In this document: in pieces, positions 24,839 through 34,499 of the stretch
Layout: every line of letters starts with the position of its first letter
Position numbering within the stretch: the stretch's first letter is position 1
Assembly: GCF_008801925.2 (NCBI RefSeq)
Contig: NZ_CP062804.1
Coordinates: 1,736,001 to 1,800,000 of the forward strand
Direction: 5' to 3'
DNA length: 64,000 nt
Source of the DNA: Cupriavidus basilensis
Lineage (GTDB): Bacteria > Pseudomonadota > Gammaproteobacteria > Burkholderiales > Burkholderiaceae
Notes under the pieces: generated by a model
The model's input: only the letters and a program-made list of their open reading frames with translations
Database searches by the model: none
Told to the model about the DNA's origin: nothing
Program-made: the position numbers and the translations under genes

Positions 24839-25036
24839 TCAGGCGCCTTTATTCATCATCTTGTCGGCATCAGGAGGCGCATGGTTCTTCTTTTTCTTTG
24901 CCGGCTTCTTCGTCGTCTTGCCGGAGCTTGACGCCGCTGGCTTGTCGCCGGCCGCGGGCGCGGCAGGCGCCGACGCCTGGGCATAAGCACCCGCACCAAA
25001 CATGGCCAGCGTCAACATCACGATCCACTTCTTCAT
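24839..25036 (-). CDS. Small secreted Ala/Pro/Lys-rich protein
   Basis: 65 residues from the ATG at 25036, which has a perfect ribosome binding site (CCAGGAGG). The signal peptide MKKWIVMLTLAMFGAGAYA is followed by a low-complexity Ala/Pro/Ser segment and a strongly basic stretch (TTKKPAKKKKNHAPP). The mature peptide of about 45 residues would be periplasmic, positively charged and probably unstructured. No family is recognised. The composition resembles small stress-related periplasmic proteins, but that is only an analogy. Confidence 0.75.
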   Translation of the reverse strand: MKKWIVMLTLAMFGAGAYAQASAPAAPAAGDKPAASSSGKTTKKPAKKKKNHAPPDADKMMNKGA

Positions 25037-25209
25037 TTCAGCCTCCTGGTCAGCTGTAGAGAGAAGCCTGCCTGCGGCCCTTGGTGGCGCTAGGCACCTG
25101 CGCTTCGTGACTACCAAAACGAAGCAGGGAACGAATGGGTTGACGTGTCAGTTCGCCTATCGACACTGCAACGCAGCATCCAGCCTCGCCGCACGCGCTG
25201 GCACAGGCA

Positions 25210-25761
25210 TCAAGGACACAAGCGGCTGAGCAGTTCGCCGGGAACCGTGCCTGCACTGGCAGGCTGCGGCATGCCGGTGTGAGGGGCGCTGATGGTGTAA
25301 AGCGACTCGCCGCGCGCATAACGCTTGGCGTAGAGCGTCTGCTCCACTACCGCATACATCGACGTGGCGCAATTGAACACCATGCGCTTGAGCGAAGAGC
25401 GGATCGGCTCGCCGCTGGTGGTGCGGATCACCCCGGCCGGTGCGTTGCGCATGACGGCGACACCCACCTCGGGACCACGGCGGCGCACCGAAGTCTTGTC
25501 GAAGTAAGAGATCACCCCGTTGGCCCCCGCCAAGGGCTGCCAGCGTTGCGGGTCCGGCGCCGAAGAATCGGGCGCGGCCTGCGCGGCGCAGCCTTCGCGC
25601 GGCGTGGAACGGAAGACGGCTCCCCCGCTGGGAGCCTGGCATTCAATCAAACCCGCCGTGGCGGCGGGGCGAACCGTGGCAGCAGGCTCGGCATACGCGG
25701 CAAGACAGACACTGCTGCCAACCAGCACGGCGGCAGCGTGGAAAAAGGCGCGCAAGGACAT
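25210..25761 (-). CDS. Secreted protein with a surface-adhesin protein E-like domain
   Basis: 183 residues from the ATG at 25761. The signal peptide (AAAVLVGSSVCLAAYA) ends near residue 25. The mature part has a cysteine-containing N-terminal segment. After it comes WQPLAGANGVISYFDKTSVRRRG, then VAVMRNAPAG, MVFNCATSMYAV and the C-terminal GTVPGELLSRLCP. This pattern, in which a protein records its substitution of a small beta domain around YFD..SV and FNC, resembles the adhesin E family (PF16747), assigned from memory. Location is predicted to be periplasm or cell surface. Function is unknown. Confidence 0.6.
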   Translation of the reverse strand: MSLRAFFHAAAVLVGSSVCLAAYAEPAATVRPAATAGLIECQAPSGGAVFRSTPREGCAAQAAPDSSAPDPQRWQPLAGANGVISYFDKTSVRRRGPEVGVAVMRNAPAGVIRTTSGEPIRSSLKRMVFNCATSMYAVVEQTLYAKRYARGESLYTISAPHTGMPQPASAGTVPGELLSRLCP

Positions 25762-25878
25762 GGACGGACCCTCGTGTAGACCAAAAGACAACGCGCATTG
25801 TCGCACACCATGCTGCGCGATCTGCTCAGCGCGCATGTTGGCGCCCGTCCTGCCGCGCGCACCGGTCAAGGCCGCCGG

Positions 25879-26733
25879 CTACCGGGACAGCGCCTCGAGC
25901 GCATGGCGTGAAGCCTCATCGGCCGGGAAAAAACACTCGATGCGCATCTCCTGCAGCGTGACGTCCTGCGGGATGCCCAGCGTGGTCAGCGTCGAGAACA
26001 GTGAGGCGCGAAAACCGTCGGCGGCCAGCGCCACAGGCTGCATTGGAGGCGGCGTGCGCTCGGCAGCGTCGTCGTCGAACAGCGGAACGCCGGCCGGCCC
26101 GACCATATCGGGATGCCAGTCCGCGATGCGGTTGAAGATCTCCCGCGCGGTCTGGTCCTGCGCCTGCGTCTGCAACTCCTGCCAGACGCGCCGCAGCAGG
26201 TAGCGCCCGACCTGGCGCGCGTTGTCGATGACCGGCCACAATCCGTCCGGATCGAAGACGGTCAGCATCAGGTTGATGCGCCCACCGCCCTCCTCCAGCC
26301 TGGAGGGTGCGCGCCCACCCAGCAGCACGCCAATCATGTTGCGGTATGCCTGGTTGGCATCGAGCATGTTCCAGAATCGGTCCAGCACCACCGCGGGATA
26401 AGGCTCTTGCTTGGACAGGATCAGCGCCACGGCCTGCTGCACCATCTGCAGTGCGGGTGCGGCCAGGCCGTGCTCGGTGTAAGCCGGCGCAAAGCCACCC
26501 GCAAGGAGCAGGCGGTTGCGCTGGCGCAGCGGCACGCCAAGGCGGTCCGCCAGCGACAGCACCATCTCGCGGCTGGGCCGGGCGCGGCCGGATTCGAGGA
26601 AACTGATATGCCGCTGCGATACCCCGGCGGCCAGGGACAGCGCAAGCTGGCTATAACCGCGCTTGCCGCGCCAGTAACGCAGCAGGCCGGGGAAATCGAG
26701 GGCGGTTTCGGAGCTGGGGGTCAGGGTATCCAT
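25879..26733 (-). CDS. XRE-family regulator with MmyB-like ligand-binding domain
   Basis: 284 residues from the ATG at 26733. The N-terminal helix-turn-helix (about 18-72) reads LLRYWRGKRGYSQLALSLAAG and continues VSQRHISFLESGRARPSREM. The rest, including PYPAVVLDRFWNMLDANQAYRN, belongs to the MmyB-like PAS-type ligand-binding domain common in regulators of fatty-acid and xenobiotic genes. The open frame continues upstream into the acxR end but is not domain-like there. It lies downstream of acxR on the same strand, 125 bp away. Its target is unknown. Confidence 0.88.
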   Translation of the reverse strand: MDTLTPSSETALDFPGLLRYWRGKRGYSQLALSLAAGVSQRHISFLESGRARPSREMVLSLADRLGVPLRQRNRLLLAGGFAPAYTEHGLAAPALQMVQQAVALILSKQEPYPAVVLDRFWNMLDANQAYRNMIGVLLGGRAPSRLEEGGGRINLMLTVFDPDGLWPVIDNARQVGRYLLRRVWQELQTQAQDQTAREIFNRIADWHPDMVGPAGVPLFDDDAAERTPPPMQPVALAADGFRASLFSTLTTLGIPQDVTLQEMRIECFFPADEASRHALEALSR

Positions 26734-26858
26734 GGCGGCATTACAGCATGGCGAAGGCCGTCTGGCGATTACCTGCGACGTAATACGGGCGCCCCCCAAT
26801 GCTGCAACGCGACACCAGCCCGGGCTGAAACACGGTCGTCGACGTCGCTCCCGCCGCC

Positions 26859-28886
26859 CTATGTCACCCGCCCGCGTGTTTCGCTCAGCGCAGCACCCAA
26901 GCCGTATTTGCGGATCTTCTGGTACAGGGTGCTCTTCGCGATGCCTAGCCGCGAAGCGGTCCTGGTCAGGTTGCCACCGGTATACGCCAGGGCCTTGCGG
27001 ATGGATTCCGATTCGGCCATCTCCAGTGAGCAAACCGTCTCGGGCACACTGCCGGCAAGGTCCTTCGGCCGGCCTGCCCCGCCTGGCATGCCCACCTCGC
27101 TGATTTCGAGCGGCAGCTTGTCCAGGGTGATCACGCCGCCCTCGGCCATCAGCAAGGCGCCCTCAAGCGCGTTGCGCAGCTCGCGGACATTGCCCGGCCA
27201 GTCGTACGCAAGCAGGCATCGGTAAGCATCGTCGTCGAACGCGGCCATCGGCAGCCCATAGCGCTCGCATAGCCGGCCCAGCCAGTGCGTGACCAGGGCC
27301 GGGATGTCGTCCTTGCGCTCGCGCAAGGCGGGTATGGCGATATTGGTCACGGCGATGCGGTAGAACAGGTCCATGCGGAATTTCCCCGCGGCCACGTCGT
27401 CACGCAGGTTCCGGTGGGTGGCGGCGACCAGGCGAAAGCTGACCTTGCGCGGCGTGTTCTCGCCCAGCCGGTAGATCTCTCCCTCTTCCAGCACACGCAG
27501 CAGGTGCGGCTGTATGTCGAGCGGCATTTCGCCAATCTCGTCGAGAAACAGCGTCCCTCGGTTGGCGGCCTCGATCTTGCCGGCCGCGCCCGATCGGCGC
27601 GCGCCGGTGAACGCCCCCTCGGCATAGCCAAAGAGCTCGCTCGCAAGCAGGTCCCGTGACAGCCCCCCGCAATTGAGCGCCACGAACGGGCCGTCCGCGC
27701 AGGCGCTGGCCTGGTGAATCCCCTGCGCGAACAATTCCTTGCCAACGCCGGTTTCGCCCAGCAGCAGCACCGGCACCCTGGACGGCGCCAGGTGCTGCGC
27801 CTTCTCCACCGCCGAGCGCAAGGCGGTGCCGTTGCCTACGATGCTGGAAAACGCCGGCGCCGGCGCCGCGCCCGGCCGCGCGGCCGGGGCGCCGGCAGTA
27901 CCCGATGCAGGATGATGCGGGGCAGCAGGGATCACCACCACGAAACCGAGCATGTCGCCGCGATCGCGGATCGCCTCGAAGCGGGTCAGGCGAAGCCATT
28001 CGGGGAGCGGCCCAGACCCGGTGCGCGCCACGCGGGCGTCCAGGCCGGGAATGGAAAACGCGCTGTTCAAAATGGTGTTCACGCCCAGTCGCGCCAGCGC
28101 TGAAGGCGCCTGCGGATTGGCCTTGACCAGGCGCCCGCCTTCGTCAAGAACGAGCACCCCATCACTGCGCACCGACGCAAAATGGCTCATGCAGCGATCC
28201 AGCAGCCGCAGACGGCGCTCCATGGCCAGCTTGGCCAGCCGGCTCTCGATCCGGCCGGCCAGCGATACGGTCAGCGCCAGGCTATGCCGGCTATAGGTCT
28301 GCGCCAGGCCTGACACGTCGATCACACCGAGCACGCCGCCGTCCAGCGGATCACGAATCACGGTGGCCGAGCAGGTCCAGCGCTTGATACCGGCGCAAAA
28401 ATGCTCGGCACCATGGATTTGCACGGGTTGCTGCAAGGCCAGCGCGGTACCGATGGCATTGGTCCCGCAGTTGAGCTCCGCCCAGTCGCAGCCCGGAATC
28501 AGGCCGACTTCACCGGCGGGCTCGACGATATGCACATCCCCCTCCTGCTGGAAGATCATCCCGTCGGGATCGGCCAGCAGCATGATAGTGCCCGTCTGTG
28601 AGAGAAACTCGCGGGTCTGCTGTATCAGTGGCAGGCTGGCGCTGACCAGGCGATCATTCTTCTCCCGCCGGACTTTCAGGCCGGCTTCGTCCAGCGGCGG
28701 CGGCGCGGCCCCTGCGCCAGGATCAACCTGGCCCACCAGGCACCGGCGCCACGAATCATCGACCACGCAGCGCAGTTCGCCAGTGCTCGCCTCACCGCCA
28801 TCGATCAGGTGCTCCCAGGCGGACATGATGCTGGCGTCATGGTCGGGATGGGAAAACCAGTCCATCGGTGTGCCGGCTTCTTGCAT
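26859..28886 (-). CDS. acxR: Sigma-54-dependent activator of acetone carboxylase (AcxR/AcoR type)
   Basis: 675 residues, with a strong ribosome binding site (CAAGGAG). The N-terminal sensory part has a GAF-like domain (about 80-220, with GCDWAELNCGTNAIGTALA) followed by a PAS-like region. The AAA+ domain has Walker A GETGVGKE (377-384), the sigma-54-contacting GAFTGA loop (424-429) and Walker B LFLDE (446-450). A Fis-type helix-turn-helix (NLTRTASRLGIAKSTLYQK) closes it. It should bind upstream of the sigma-54 promoter found before acxA and open it when acetone or a related compound is sensed. It is downstream of acxC on the same strand rather than upstream. Confidence 0.92.
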   Translation of the reverse strand: MQEAGTPMDWFSHPDHDASIMSAWEHLIDGGEASTGELRCVVDDSWRRCLVGQVDPGAGAAPPPLDEAGLKVRREKNDRLVSASLPLIQQTREFLSQTGTIMLLADPDGMIFQQEGDVHIVEPAGEVGLIPGCDWAELNCGTNAIGTALALQQPVQIHGAEHFCAGIKRWTCSATVIRDPLDGGVLGVIDVSGLAQTYSRHSLALTVSLAGRIESRLAKLAMERRLRLLDRCMSHFASVRSDGVLVLDEGGRLVKANPQAPSALARLGVNTILNSAFSIPGLDARVARTGSGPLPEWLRLTRFEAIRDRGDMLGFVVVIPAAPHHPASGTAGAPAARPGAAPAPAFSSIVGNGTALRSAVEKAQHLAPSRVPVLLLGETGVGKELFAQGIHQASACADGPFVALNCGGLSRDLLASELFGYAEGAFTGARRSGAAGKIEAANRGTLFLDEIGEMPLDIQPHLLRVLEEGEIYRLGENTPRKVSFRLVAATHRNLRDDVAAGKFRMDLFYRIAVTNIAIPALRERKDDIPALVTHWLGRLCERYGLPMAAFDDDAYRCLLAYDWPGNVRELRNALEGALLMAEGGVITLDKLPLEISEVGMPGGAGRPKDLAGSVPETVCSLEMAESESIRKALAYTGGNLTRTASRLGIAKSTLYQKIRKYGLGAALSETRGRVT

Positions 28887-29240
28887 TCCGTGTCTCCTTG
28901 CGGGGGCCCGCCCGATGCGGGCCCGGATGGCCGGTTAGCCGGCTCGATCTCTTGTCTTGCGTGCTTCGCGGGACTGGCGCCCGCTCTTTGCATCCTACTC
29001 CCGACGGTACTGCCAAAGCCAGCCGGGGCTTGCCTCCCCGCAAGTTCCAGGCCACGCGCCGTGCGCCCGCCGCACGGCCCGCCCGGCCGCACGGGCAGCC
29101 TCAGCTGCCGTCACCGACCGGCCAAAAACGAAACGGCCGTCCGAAAATCGAACGGCCGAAAGGCCACCGCCGAGAGGGATGCAAGCTCCCTCCCCTGGCC
29201 CGGAAGTGCAGAAGCGATTACCTCAATGTCGAGCTCGGTA
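28887..29240. other. 354-bp gap between acxC and acxR
   Basis: No gene is supported. Near the acxC end lies a stem-loop (29134-29158). The acxR side should contain an acxR promoter, but no -35/-10 or sigma-54 element was convincing. The gap suggests that acxR can be transcribed separately from acxABC. Confidence 0.45.
29131..29158 (-). terminator. Possible terminator of the acxABC transcript
   Basis: CGGCCGT (29134-29140) and ACGGCCG (29152-29158) form a 7-bp stem with an 11-base loop. On the leftward strand TTTCGTTTTTGG follows. It lies 83 bp past the acxC stop and would separate acxABC from acxR. Confidence 0.5.
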
Positions 29241-29747
29241 TCAGTCCGCGCGCTCCGGCAGAGGCAGCTTCACCCAGTCCGTATAGAACGCTTCGATATC
29301 CGGCTCGAAGTCGTGGATCACCGGATACCACGGCGTGGGGGCTTCCACGTCGTGCATGGTTCCGCACTTGGGGCAGTAGTATTCGCGGTACACCTGCCAT
29401 TGCGTGTCCGGCGCCATCAGGTGCGGATAGACCTCGGCCATGGCTTCATCCGTGTCGCGCACGTAGACGTTGGCATGGCGCTTCCAGTTCTCCCGGTAGT
29501 CGCAGAAGACATGGCCGCAATCGCATTGCGTGACCCACTGTTTGGTCTTTGCCTGCTGCACGATAAACATGTGCGGGCTAAGCGGCAGCACGATGCGATC
29601 ATCCCAATCGAGCTTTTTCTGCAGCGCTTGCACGTATAGCTGAAAGCGCGCGGCGTCCTTGGGCATCGATAGCATGCGCAGGGTGGTGTCCCAGTCGAGC
29701 TTGCCGTCGACCAGGTTCTTGACCTGTTCACTGGTGTAAGTGGACAT
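29241..29747 (-). CDS. acxC: Acetone carboxylase gamma subunit
   Basis: 168 residues, the normal size for the about 20-kDa gamma subunit. It contains two cysteine-rich stretches, CDCGHVFCDYRENW and YYCPKCGTMHDVE, that look like metal ligands. The C-terminus is EAFYTDWVKLPLPER. Acetone carboxylase is an (alpha-beta-gamma)2 enzyme that carboxylates acetone to acetoacetate with ATP and bicarbonate. It follows acxB with a 57-bp gap, and AGAGGA lies ahead of its ATG. Confidence 0.95.
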   Translation of the reverse strand: MSTYTSEQVKNLVDGKLDWDTTLRMLSMPKDAARFQLYVQALQKKLDWDDRIVLPLSPHMFIVQQAKTKQWVTQCDCGHVFCDYRENWKRHANVYVRDTDEAMAEVYPHLMAPDTQWQVYREYYCPKCGTMHDVEAPTPWYPVIHDFEPDIEAFYTDWVKLPLPERAD

Positions 29748-29804
29748 CTTGAATCCTCTCTGGCGTATTGACTAATGTGGGCGTTCGTCGGTACCGGCCG
29801 GGCC

Positions 29805-32129
29805 TTACTCTTCGACCAGCACCACCGTGTTGACGTCGGGCATCTTGGACAGGTCCATGCGGTATTTCGAGCCATAGGTCGGCACGTCCAGCTCGTCCTC
29901 GGTCAAGGTCCACGAGTCCGGCAGCCCCCAGAACGTACGAAACTGCTGCTCGAACTTGTTCGACAGGCCAAAGCTGGTGGCAAACATGTGCCGCACCTGG
30001 ATCGAGGCATGCTTGACCAGAATCCGCTCGCGCTCGCCCTTCATCCATTCCTGGACAGGCTGCGAGCGCGCCAGGCGCTGGTTGCGGATCTCGATACGCA
30101 GCAATGCGGTCGCCTTGGCATCCACCGTCCATATCCCGTCGCCGTCCTTGGTCGCGACCGCGCCATAAACCTTCTGCGCATATTCCGGCAGCAGCAAGGC
30201 GTTGTTCAGGTCCCGCTCGATGGCCTCGACCTCGCGGTCGAGCGGGTCGCCAAAGCCCGGGCCGCCACGCAGGTAGTTCAGGTACAGATCGTAGTTGTCG
30301 TAGCAGTCCTCGGTCGTCATGCACTGCTGGTCGCGCTTGACGACCGCGCCGGCGTTGAGGTGGTTCTCGTAGTCCGGCAGGTCCGGATTGGCATCGCCAC
30401 CTAGCGGCAGGCTGTCGCCGCCAGCGATGCGCTCCTTCAGGCCGGTCTTGTGGGCTTCGAAGCGGTAGCCGGTGGCGGCGGGATAGCCGCCCATCAGCCC
30501 CCAGTCGCTGTTCATATAGCCGTTGCCCATAAAAAACATGGTCCAGTCCTGCGCTTTCCACACCATGCGCAGCGTCTCGAAGCCGCAGCCGCCCCGGTAT
30601 TTGCCATAGCCGCCGGAATTGGCCTTGGCGTTGCGCCCCAGGTAAAGCAGGGGCTCGGCCATTTCCCATATCTCGATATCGCCCATATCGCCTTCCGGGT
30701 TCCAGATCGCCGCGGCATGGTTGAGACCGTCCTTGATGGCGCTGGCGCCGGTGCCGCACGACGAAGCCTCGAAGCTGTTGACCGCGTGGATCTCGCCCTC
30801 CTGGTTGATGCCGCCGCCCTGCAGCCAGTTTGAAGTGTTGGCGTTGCCGGCATTGACCTCTTCCAGGTAGCCGCGGCTGAAGTAGGCCTGCGACAGGCCG
30901 CGCCACATCGCGCTCCAGCCCGAGACCAGGAAGTGCCAGGCGTAGGCATGGCCGGTGCGGCGATCGTCCGGATTCATCCAGGTGCCCTTGGGCAGATGGA
31001 ATTCCGTGCCGAAGTAGGCGCCATCGTTAATACGCTGCGTGGGCACCAGTGTTTGCGTCATCATCACCCAGATACCGCTGGTAAAGGCCACGTGGTGCGC
31101 ATTGTAGGAATGCCAGCCCCAGCGGCTCGCGCCCTCGAAATCCAGGCGCCACGAACCATCCTTGCGGATTTCCATTTCCACCGGCGAGTGCATGATCGAA
31201 TCGAGCTTGGCGAAGGCAGACGAGGTCTGCACATCCGGGTGGTTGTACGGCACGTCGACAAACGCCACCTTGCGGTACTTGCCCGGCAGCGTCATCGCCT
31301 TGATGCGCGTCTGCAGGCCACGGCGCCCTTCCTCGATCACCTCGTAGGAGAACTCTTCGTAGGCTTGCAGCCCTTCGTCCTCGATCACTTCCTCGATCAG
31401 GTCGCGGATCATGTGGCAGCCGGCGATGCGGGTTCGCTCGTCGAGAATCCAGTACTTCGGCGTGCGTACCGAACGCTGGCTTTCATGCAGCCAGTCGCGC
31501 AGCGGGGTGTCGTTCACCCCGGTCTTGCGGCAGGCGATCATGTAGCCGTCGCCGAAGCGCTGCACCTGTCCGGTAGACATCGATCCGGGCGTCACCGCGC
31601 CGGTGTCGATCACGTGGGTCACGCCGCCCACCCAGCCCACCAGCTTGCCATGCGCGAAAATCGGCACGATGGTGGCGATATCGCAGGGATGGACATTGCC
31701 GATCGCGCAATCATTGTTGGTAAACATGTCCCCGGGATGGATGCCGGGATTGGTCTCCCAGTCGTTCTCGATCATGTACTTGATCGCGGCCCCCATCGTG
31801 CCGACGTGGATGATGATCCCGGTCGAGGTCAGCACGCAATCGCCTGCGGCGTTGTAGAGCGTGAAGCACAGTTCGCCCTCCTGCTCGACGATCGGGCTGG
31901 CGGCGATCTTCTTGGCGGTTTCGCGCGCATGCACCAGGCCGCCGCGCAGCTTGGAGAAGAGCTTTTCGTAGCGGATCGGGTCCCGCTCGCGAAATGCGAG
32001 GCGCGTGAGCCCGTTGTAATGGCCGGTCTCGGCGGTACGTTCGAGGATGGCGTCGCGGAACTGCTTGAGCGTCTCGCCGGTCTTGAGCAGGTCGGCGAGC
32101 CCGACTTCCTTGCTGGACATCATGTTCAT
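29805..32129 (-). CDS. acxB: Acetone carboxylase alpha subunit (HyuB/hydantoinase B family)
   Basis: 774 residues from the ATG at 32129 (MNMMSSKEVGLADLLKTGE) with an AAGGAG site. The frame is open further upstream, inside acxA, but that part is not homologous. Family sequence includes GIIIHVGTMGAAIKYMIEND, NNDCAIGNVHPCDIATIVPI, and GGPGFGDPLDRE near the C-terminus. In the hydantoinase B superfamily this subunit carries the metal site where activated acetone and CO2 combine. It lies 11 bp after acxA and is co-transcribed with it. Confidence 0.95.
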   Translation of the reverse strand: MNMMSSKEVGLADLLKTGETLKQFRDAILERTAETGHYNGLTRLAFRERDPIRYEKLFSKLRGGLVHARETAKKIAASPIVEQEGELCFTLYNAAGDCVLTSTGIIIHVGTMGAAIKYMIENDWETNPGIHPGDMFTNNDCAIGNVHPCDIATIVPIFAHGKLVGWVGGVTHVIDTGAVTPGSMSTGQVQRFGDGYMIACRKTGVNDTPLRDWLHESQRSVRTPKYWILDERTRIAGCHMIRDLIEEVIEDEGLQAYEEFSYEVIEEGRRGLQTRIKAMTLPGKYRKVAFVDVPYNHPDVQTSSAFAKLDSIMHSPVEMEIRKDGSWRLDFEGASRWGWHSYNAHHVAFTSGIWVMMTQTLVPTQRINDGAYFGTEFHLPKGTWMNPDDRRTGHAYAWHFLVSGWSAMWRGLSQAYFSRGYLEEVNAGNANTSNWLQGGGINQEGEIHAVNSFEASSCGTGASAIKDGLNHAAAIWNPEGDMGDIEIWEMAEPLLYLGRNAKANSGGYGKYRGGCGFETLRMVWKAQDWTMFFMGNGYMNSDWGLMGGYPAATGYRFEAHKTGLKERIAGGDSLPLGGDANPDLPDYENHLNAGAVVKRDQQCMTTEDCYDNYDLYLNYLRGGPGFGDPLDREVEAIERDLNNALLLPEYAQKVYGAVATKDGDGIWTVDAKATALLRIEIRNQRLARSQPVQEWMKGERERILVKHASIQVRHMFATSFGLSNKFEQQFRTFWGLPDSWTLTEDELDVPTYGSKYRMDLSKMPDVNTVVLVEE

Positions 32130-32140
32130 GGCGTGTCTCC

Positions 32141-34285
32141 TTACTTCACTTCTTTGAGGTGGAAGAGGTGATGCTTGTCGAGCGTGGTGGCAAAGCCCGC
32201 GGGCACGACGAAGGTGGTGGCGTCCGACTCGATGATGGCCGGCCCGGTGATGGTGTTGCCGGGCAGCAGCGCTTCCATCTTCCACAGCACCGCGTCGTGC
32301 CACTGCTTCTGGCGATACAGGGGACGCGTTCCCAGCCGTGCTTGCGCGGGCGGCTTCGGCCCGCCTTCCGGGTCTTCCGGCAGCACCGGCTTCTGGGTAA
32401 TCACCATGCCGCGCATGATGGCGCCGGTGACGGAGAAGCCCAGCTCGGGCGAGCGCGCCGAACTGGCGTACACGCGGCCGTAGGTTTCCTCGAAGGCATC
32501 GACGATCTGGTCCCAATCGCCCGCCGTGGCGGCATTGACGATCGGGGAGCTGATCTCCAGGTCGTTAAGCTGGCCCATGTATTGCATGCGGTAGCCGGGC
32601 CGCAGGATCACGTCTTCAGCCTTGAAGCCGTTGATCTTGAACTCCTCGATCACCTTGGCGGCGAGGTCCGACCACGCCTTCTGGATGGTCTGGGCCGCCC
32701 GGGCCTTGTCCTCCTGCGCAGCATCCTGCGGCAGCGCCAGGTCGACGCTCTTGTCATAGCGGTACTCGAAGTCCGCGCAAGCACAGCCAAACGCCGAGAA
32801 GCCCGCAGCCCAAGCCGGCACGATCACATCCTTGAAGCCCAGCCCTTCGGTGTAGCCATAGGTATGGACGGGCCCGGCACCGCCGTAGGAGAAGCAGACG
32901 AACTCGGTCGGGTTATAGCCCTTGGCGCTCACGTTGGAACGCAGGTACTCGCGCAATTGCAGGTCGAGCAGTTCGATCACGCCGGCCGCGGCGTCCTCTA
33001 CCGACAAACCCAGCGGATCGGCGATCTGCGCCTTGATATGCTGGCGTGCCCGCTCCACATCCAGCCGGATCGCGCCGCCAAGGAAGTTGTCAGGATTGAG
33101 GTAGCCCAGCACCACATGGCAATCCGAGACCGACACCGTGTCCAGCCCGCTTTCCGGCCAGCACGTACCGACCCGGTAGCCCGCGCTGTCCGGGCCGAGC
33201 TTGATGGCGCCGCTATAGGGATCAAGCCGCACAAAGCTGCCGGCGCCGGCGCCCACCGAGTCCATCGTCACCAGCGGCAGGGACAGCACCAGGCGCGCCA
33301 TGTCGGGATCGGCGGCGATGGCGAAGTTGCCCTTGGTGATGAGCGCCATATCGAACGAGGTGCCGCCGATGTCGGAGCAGGCGATATTGTCGTAGCCCAG
33401 GGTCTCGCCCAGCAGCTTGGAGCCGATCACCCCGCCGATCGGCCCGGAGACGATGGTGCGCGCCAGTTCCTTGGCCTTCCAGCTGATGGTGCCGCCGTGG
33501 GTGGCCATCACCCGCAGGTCGAACCTGGCACCGTGCTTCCTGAAACGGTCGCTGACCTTTTTCAGCGTCTGCCGCGAGGGCTCGGCCGCGTATGCCTCCA
33601 GCACCGTGGTGTTCATCCGGTGGCTTTCCTTGCGCTGCGGGTAATAGTCCACCGAGGCGAACACCGGGATATCGGCGCCGAGCTTGTTGAGCTCGTCACG
33701 CGTGATGTCTCGGGCCCGCTGCTCGCTGGTGCCGTTCTTGTGCGATTGCAGGAAGCAGATCACGACGGCCTTGGACCCGGCCGCCACCAATTCGCGTGTC
33801 GCCTGGCGCACTTCATTTTCGCGCAGCGGGATCACGATTTCTCCCTGCACGTCGGTGCGTTCGGTCACGCCGCGGGTACGCGACAGGGGCACCAGCGGTT
33901 CGTCGTAGCGGTGCGTGTTGAGATGGATGCGCTCCTCCAGCGCGTAGCCCAGGTAGCTCTGGATGGCCCGCCCCATCGAATGGACGTGCTCGAAGCCTTT
34001 GTTGACCATCAGGCCCACGTCCAGCCCCTTGCGCTGCACGACGCGGTTGAGCATCGCGGTGCCCGAGTACACGCAGGTCAGCAGTTCGGGGTACACGTCG
34101 TCGACCCCGCGCTGCCAGTGCGCAAGCGCATCCTCCGAGGAGTTGAAGATGGCCAGGGATTCGTCTTCCGGGTTGCTTTGCGCCTTGCCGACGACGAACC
34201 GCCCGTCGCCGCGCACAAAGAAGGTGTCGGTCATCGTGCCGCCGGCGTCGATGCCCATCACCTGGACTTGTGATTGCACTTCCAT
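32141..34285 (-). CDS. acxA: Acetone carboxylase beta subunit (HyuA/hydantoinase A family)
   Basis: 714 residues with a strong ribosome binding site (CAAGGAG). The N-terminal ATPase domain of the sugar kinase/Hsp70/actin fold has GIDAGGTMTDTFF (phosphate 1) and CSDIGGTSFDMALI (phosphate 2). Its size matches the about 78-kDa beta subunit. It uses ATP to phosphorylate acetone and bicarbonate. It is the first gene of acxABC. A sigma-54 promoter lies about 95 bp upstream, which fits induction by AcxR during growth on acetone or 2-propanol. Confidence 0.95.
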   Translation of the reverse strand: MEVQSQVQVMGIDAGGTMTDTFFVRGDGRFVVGKAQSNPEDESLAIFNSSEDALAHWQRGVDDVYPELLTCVYSGTAMLNRVVQRKGLDVGLMVNKGFEHVHSMGRAIQSYLGYALEERIHLNTHRYDEPLVPLSRTRGVTERTDVQGEIVIPLRENEVRQATRELVAAGSKAVVICFLQSHKNGTSEQRARDITRDELNKLGADIPVFASVDYYPQRKESHRMNTTVLEAYAAEPSRQTLKKVSDRFRKHGARFDLRVMATHGGTISWKAKELARTIVSGPIGGVIGSKLLGETLGYDNIACSDIGGTSFDMALITKGNFAIAADPDMARLVLSLPLVTMDSVGAGAGSFVRLDPYSGAIKLGPDSAGYRVGTCWPESGLDTVSVSDCHVVLGYLNPDNFLGGAIRLDVERARQHIKAQIADPLGLSVEDAAAGVIELLDLQLREYLRSNVSAKGYNPTEFVCFSYGGAGPVHTYGYTEGLGFKDVIVPAWAAGFSAFGCACADFEYRYDKSVDLALPQDAAQEDKARAAQTIQKAWSDLAAKVIEEFKINGFKAEDVILRPGYRMQYMGQLNDLEISSPIVNAATAGDWDQIVDAFEETYGRVYASSARSPELGFSVTGAIMRGMVITQKPVLPEDPEGGPKPPAQARLGTRPLYRQKQWHDAVLWKMEALLPGNTITGPAIIESDATTFVVPAGFATTLDKHHLFHLKEVK

Positions 34286-34378
34286 ACTTGTCTCCTTGCT
34301 TTGTCAGCGTTCACGGCGGCTGCCAGGCAGCGCCGTTGCCAAACTCACCGCATGGCACGGTGGTTCGGTGGCAGTAAC

Positions 34379-34393
34379 GCAACGGCTGTGCCA
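34379..34393 (-). promoter_or_regulatory. Sigma-54 (-24/-12) promoter of acxABC
   Basis: On the leftward strand TGGCACAGCCGTTGC matches TGGCACG-N4-TTGC, with a 10-base GG-GC spacing. Transcription would start near 34367, leaving a leader of about 80 bases before acxA. The presence of acxR, a sigma-54 activator, in the same locus supports it. Confidence 0.85.
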
Positions 34394-34499
34394 ACTGCTG
34401 GAGAAGAGTATTTTTTGTTTTATATCAATGAGATAGCGAACAACATCGCGCAAAGGCCGGAGCGGAAAGCGACTTGCGCTGTCTCGAACGTCGTGTTTT

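Noticed and set aside
32159..34273. 704-codon rightward open frame opposite acxA
   Set aside because: It mirrors the acxA coding sequence almost end to end, has no recognisable domain, and owes its openness to the high GC content at third codon positions.
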